Shown here: piece after piece, positions 63,888-64,000 of the stretch
How the letters are laid out: every line of letters starts with the position of its first letter
How positions within the stretch are numbered: position 1 is the first letter of the stretch
Assembly (NCBI RefSeq): GCF_009653635.1
Contig: NZ_PPFD01000004.1
Coordinates: 210,386-274,385 of the forward strand
From: Endozoicomonas sp. OPT23
GTDB lineage: Bacteria > Pseudomonadota > Gammaproteobacteria > Pseudomonadales > Endozoicomonadaceae
Direction of reading: 5' to 3'
DNA: 64,000 nt
Program-made: the position numbers and the translations under genes
Notes under the pieces: model-generated
The model's database searches: none
Seen by the model: the letters and a program-made list of their open reading frames with translations, nothing else
What the model was told of the DNA's origin: nothing

Positions 63888-63922
63888 TAAAAAAAGCCCA
63901 GCTGATTTCTCAACTGGGCTTC
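63888..63922 (-). terminator. rRNA operon terminator
   Basis: Read on the minus strand AAGCCCAG and CTGGGCTT pair around a loop and run into TTTTTT, about 10 bp past the 5S 3' end. Confidence 0.9.
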
Positions 63923-63931
63923 TCTAATTCA

Positions 63932-64000
63932 ATGCCTGGCGATGACCTACTCTCACATGGGGAAACCCCACACTACCATCGGCGATGTATCGTTTCACTT
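63932..64000 (-). rRNA. 5S rRNA (3' part)
   Basis: On the minus strand the sequence reads CGCCGATGGTAGTGTGGGG, then CCCCATGTGAGAGTAGG and ends GCCAGGCAT, matching the 3' 69 nt of gammaproteobacterial 5S rRNA. The gene and presumably the 23S and 16S genes continue past the right edge. Confidence 0.96.

Overview
The window looks like chromosomal DNA of a marine, host-associated gammaproteobacterium. Endozoicomonas or a close relative fits best, but this is inferred from gene content: phenylacetate (paa) and myo-inositol (iol) catabolism, TRAP and BCCT transporters, cold-shock genes, an rRNA operon at the edge, and a YopH-like tyrosine phosphatase beside a long, helix-rich unknown protein. No species marker was available to confirm it.

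Layout. (1) 1-5.4 kb: rpiA (partial) diverges from ilvA, followed by tRNA-Pro(GGG) and a translationally coupled methyltransferase/PLD-helicase pair. (2) 5.6-22.5 kb: a nearly complete aerobic phenylacetyl-CoA pathway (paaK, paaABCDE, paaG, paaZ, paaJ, paaI, paaY, repressor paaX), a FadB-like fusion that could replace the absent paaF and paaH, and a TRAP transporter. A long-spaced inverted repeat TGATAC-N26/27-GTATCA, built like the E. coli PaaX operator, lies before paaA, between paaZ and paaK, and before the TRAP operon. (3) 22.7-30.9 kb: an intact IS5-type element with a canonical -1 slippery site and, in opposite orientation, a decayed copy. They flank an island of M20 amidohydrolase, BCCT transporter, M24 hydrolase, YheO/DauR-like regulator, RidA and diaminopropionate ammonia-lyase. 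(4) 30.9-54.6 kb: a large inositol locus. mmsA-iolG-iolB plus a sugar-type binding protein run leftward; permease, ATPase, a second Gfo/Idh/MocA oxidoreductase, iolC, iolD and iolE run rightward. Two further ABC transporters follow. One, AfuABC-like, sits in one minus-strand run with an inositol-monophosphatase family enzyme and an RpiR-type regulator. GGAA-N6-TTCC-like sites lie at the divergent iol promoters and just upstream of that regulator. I read the whole as uptake of free and probably phosphorylated inositol or sugar phosphates, dephosphorylation, and breakdown to acetyl-CoA-level products.

(5) 54.6-59.7 kb: a tandem duplication carrying two cold-shock genes that encode identical proteins under near-identical long leaders, a P-loop ATPase fragment between them, an alpha/beta hydrolase-OsmC fusion, a ribbon-helix-helix protein, a DJ-1/PfpI protein and an NAD(P)-binding protein. 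(6) 59.7-63.5 kb: an unrecognised 658-residue protein and a frameshifted tyrosine phosphatase with an altered active-site loop; both are candidate host-interaction proteins. (7) 63.5-64 kb: a decayed, interrupted 5S rRNA copy, an rrn terminator and the 3' end of a 5S rRNA gene whose operon continues beyond the window on the minus strand.
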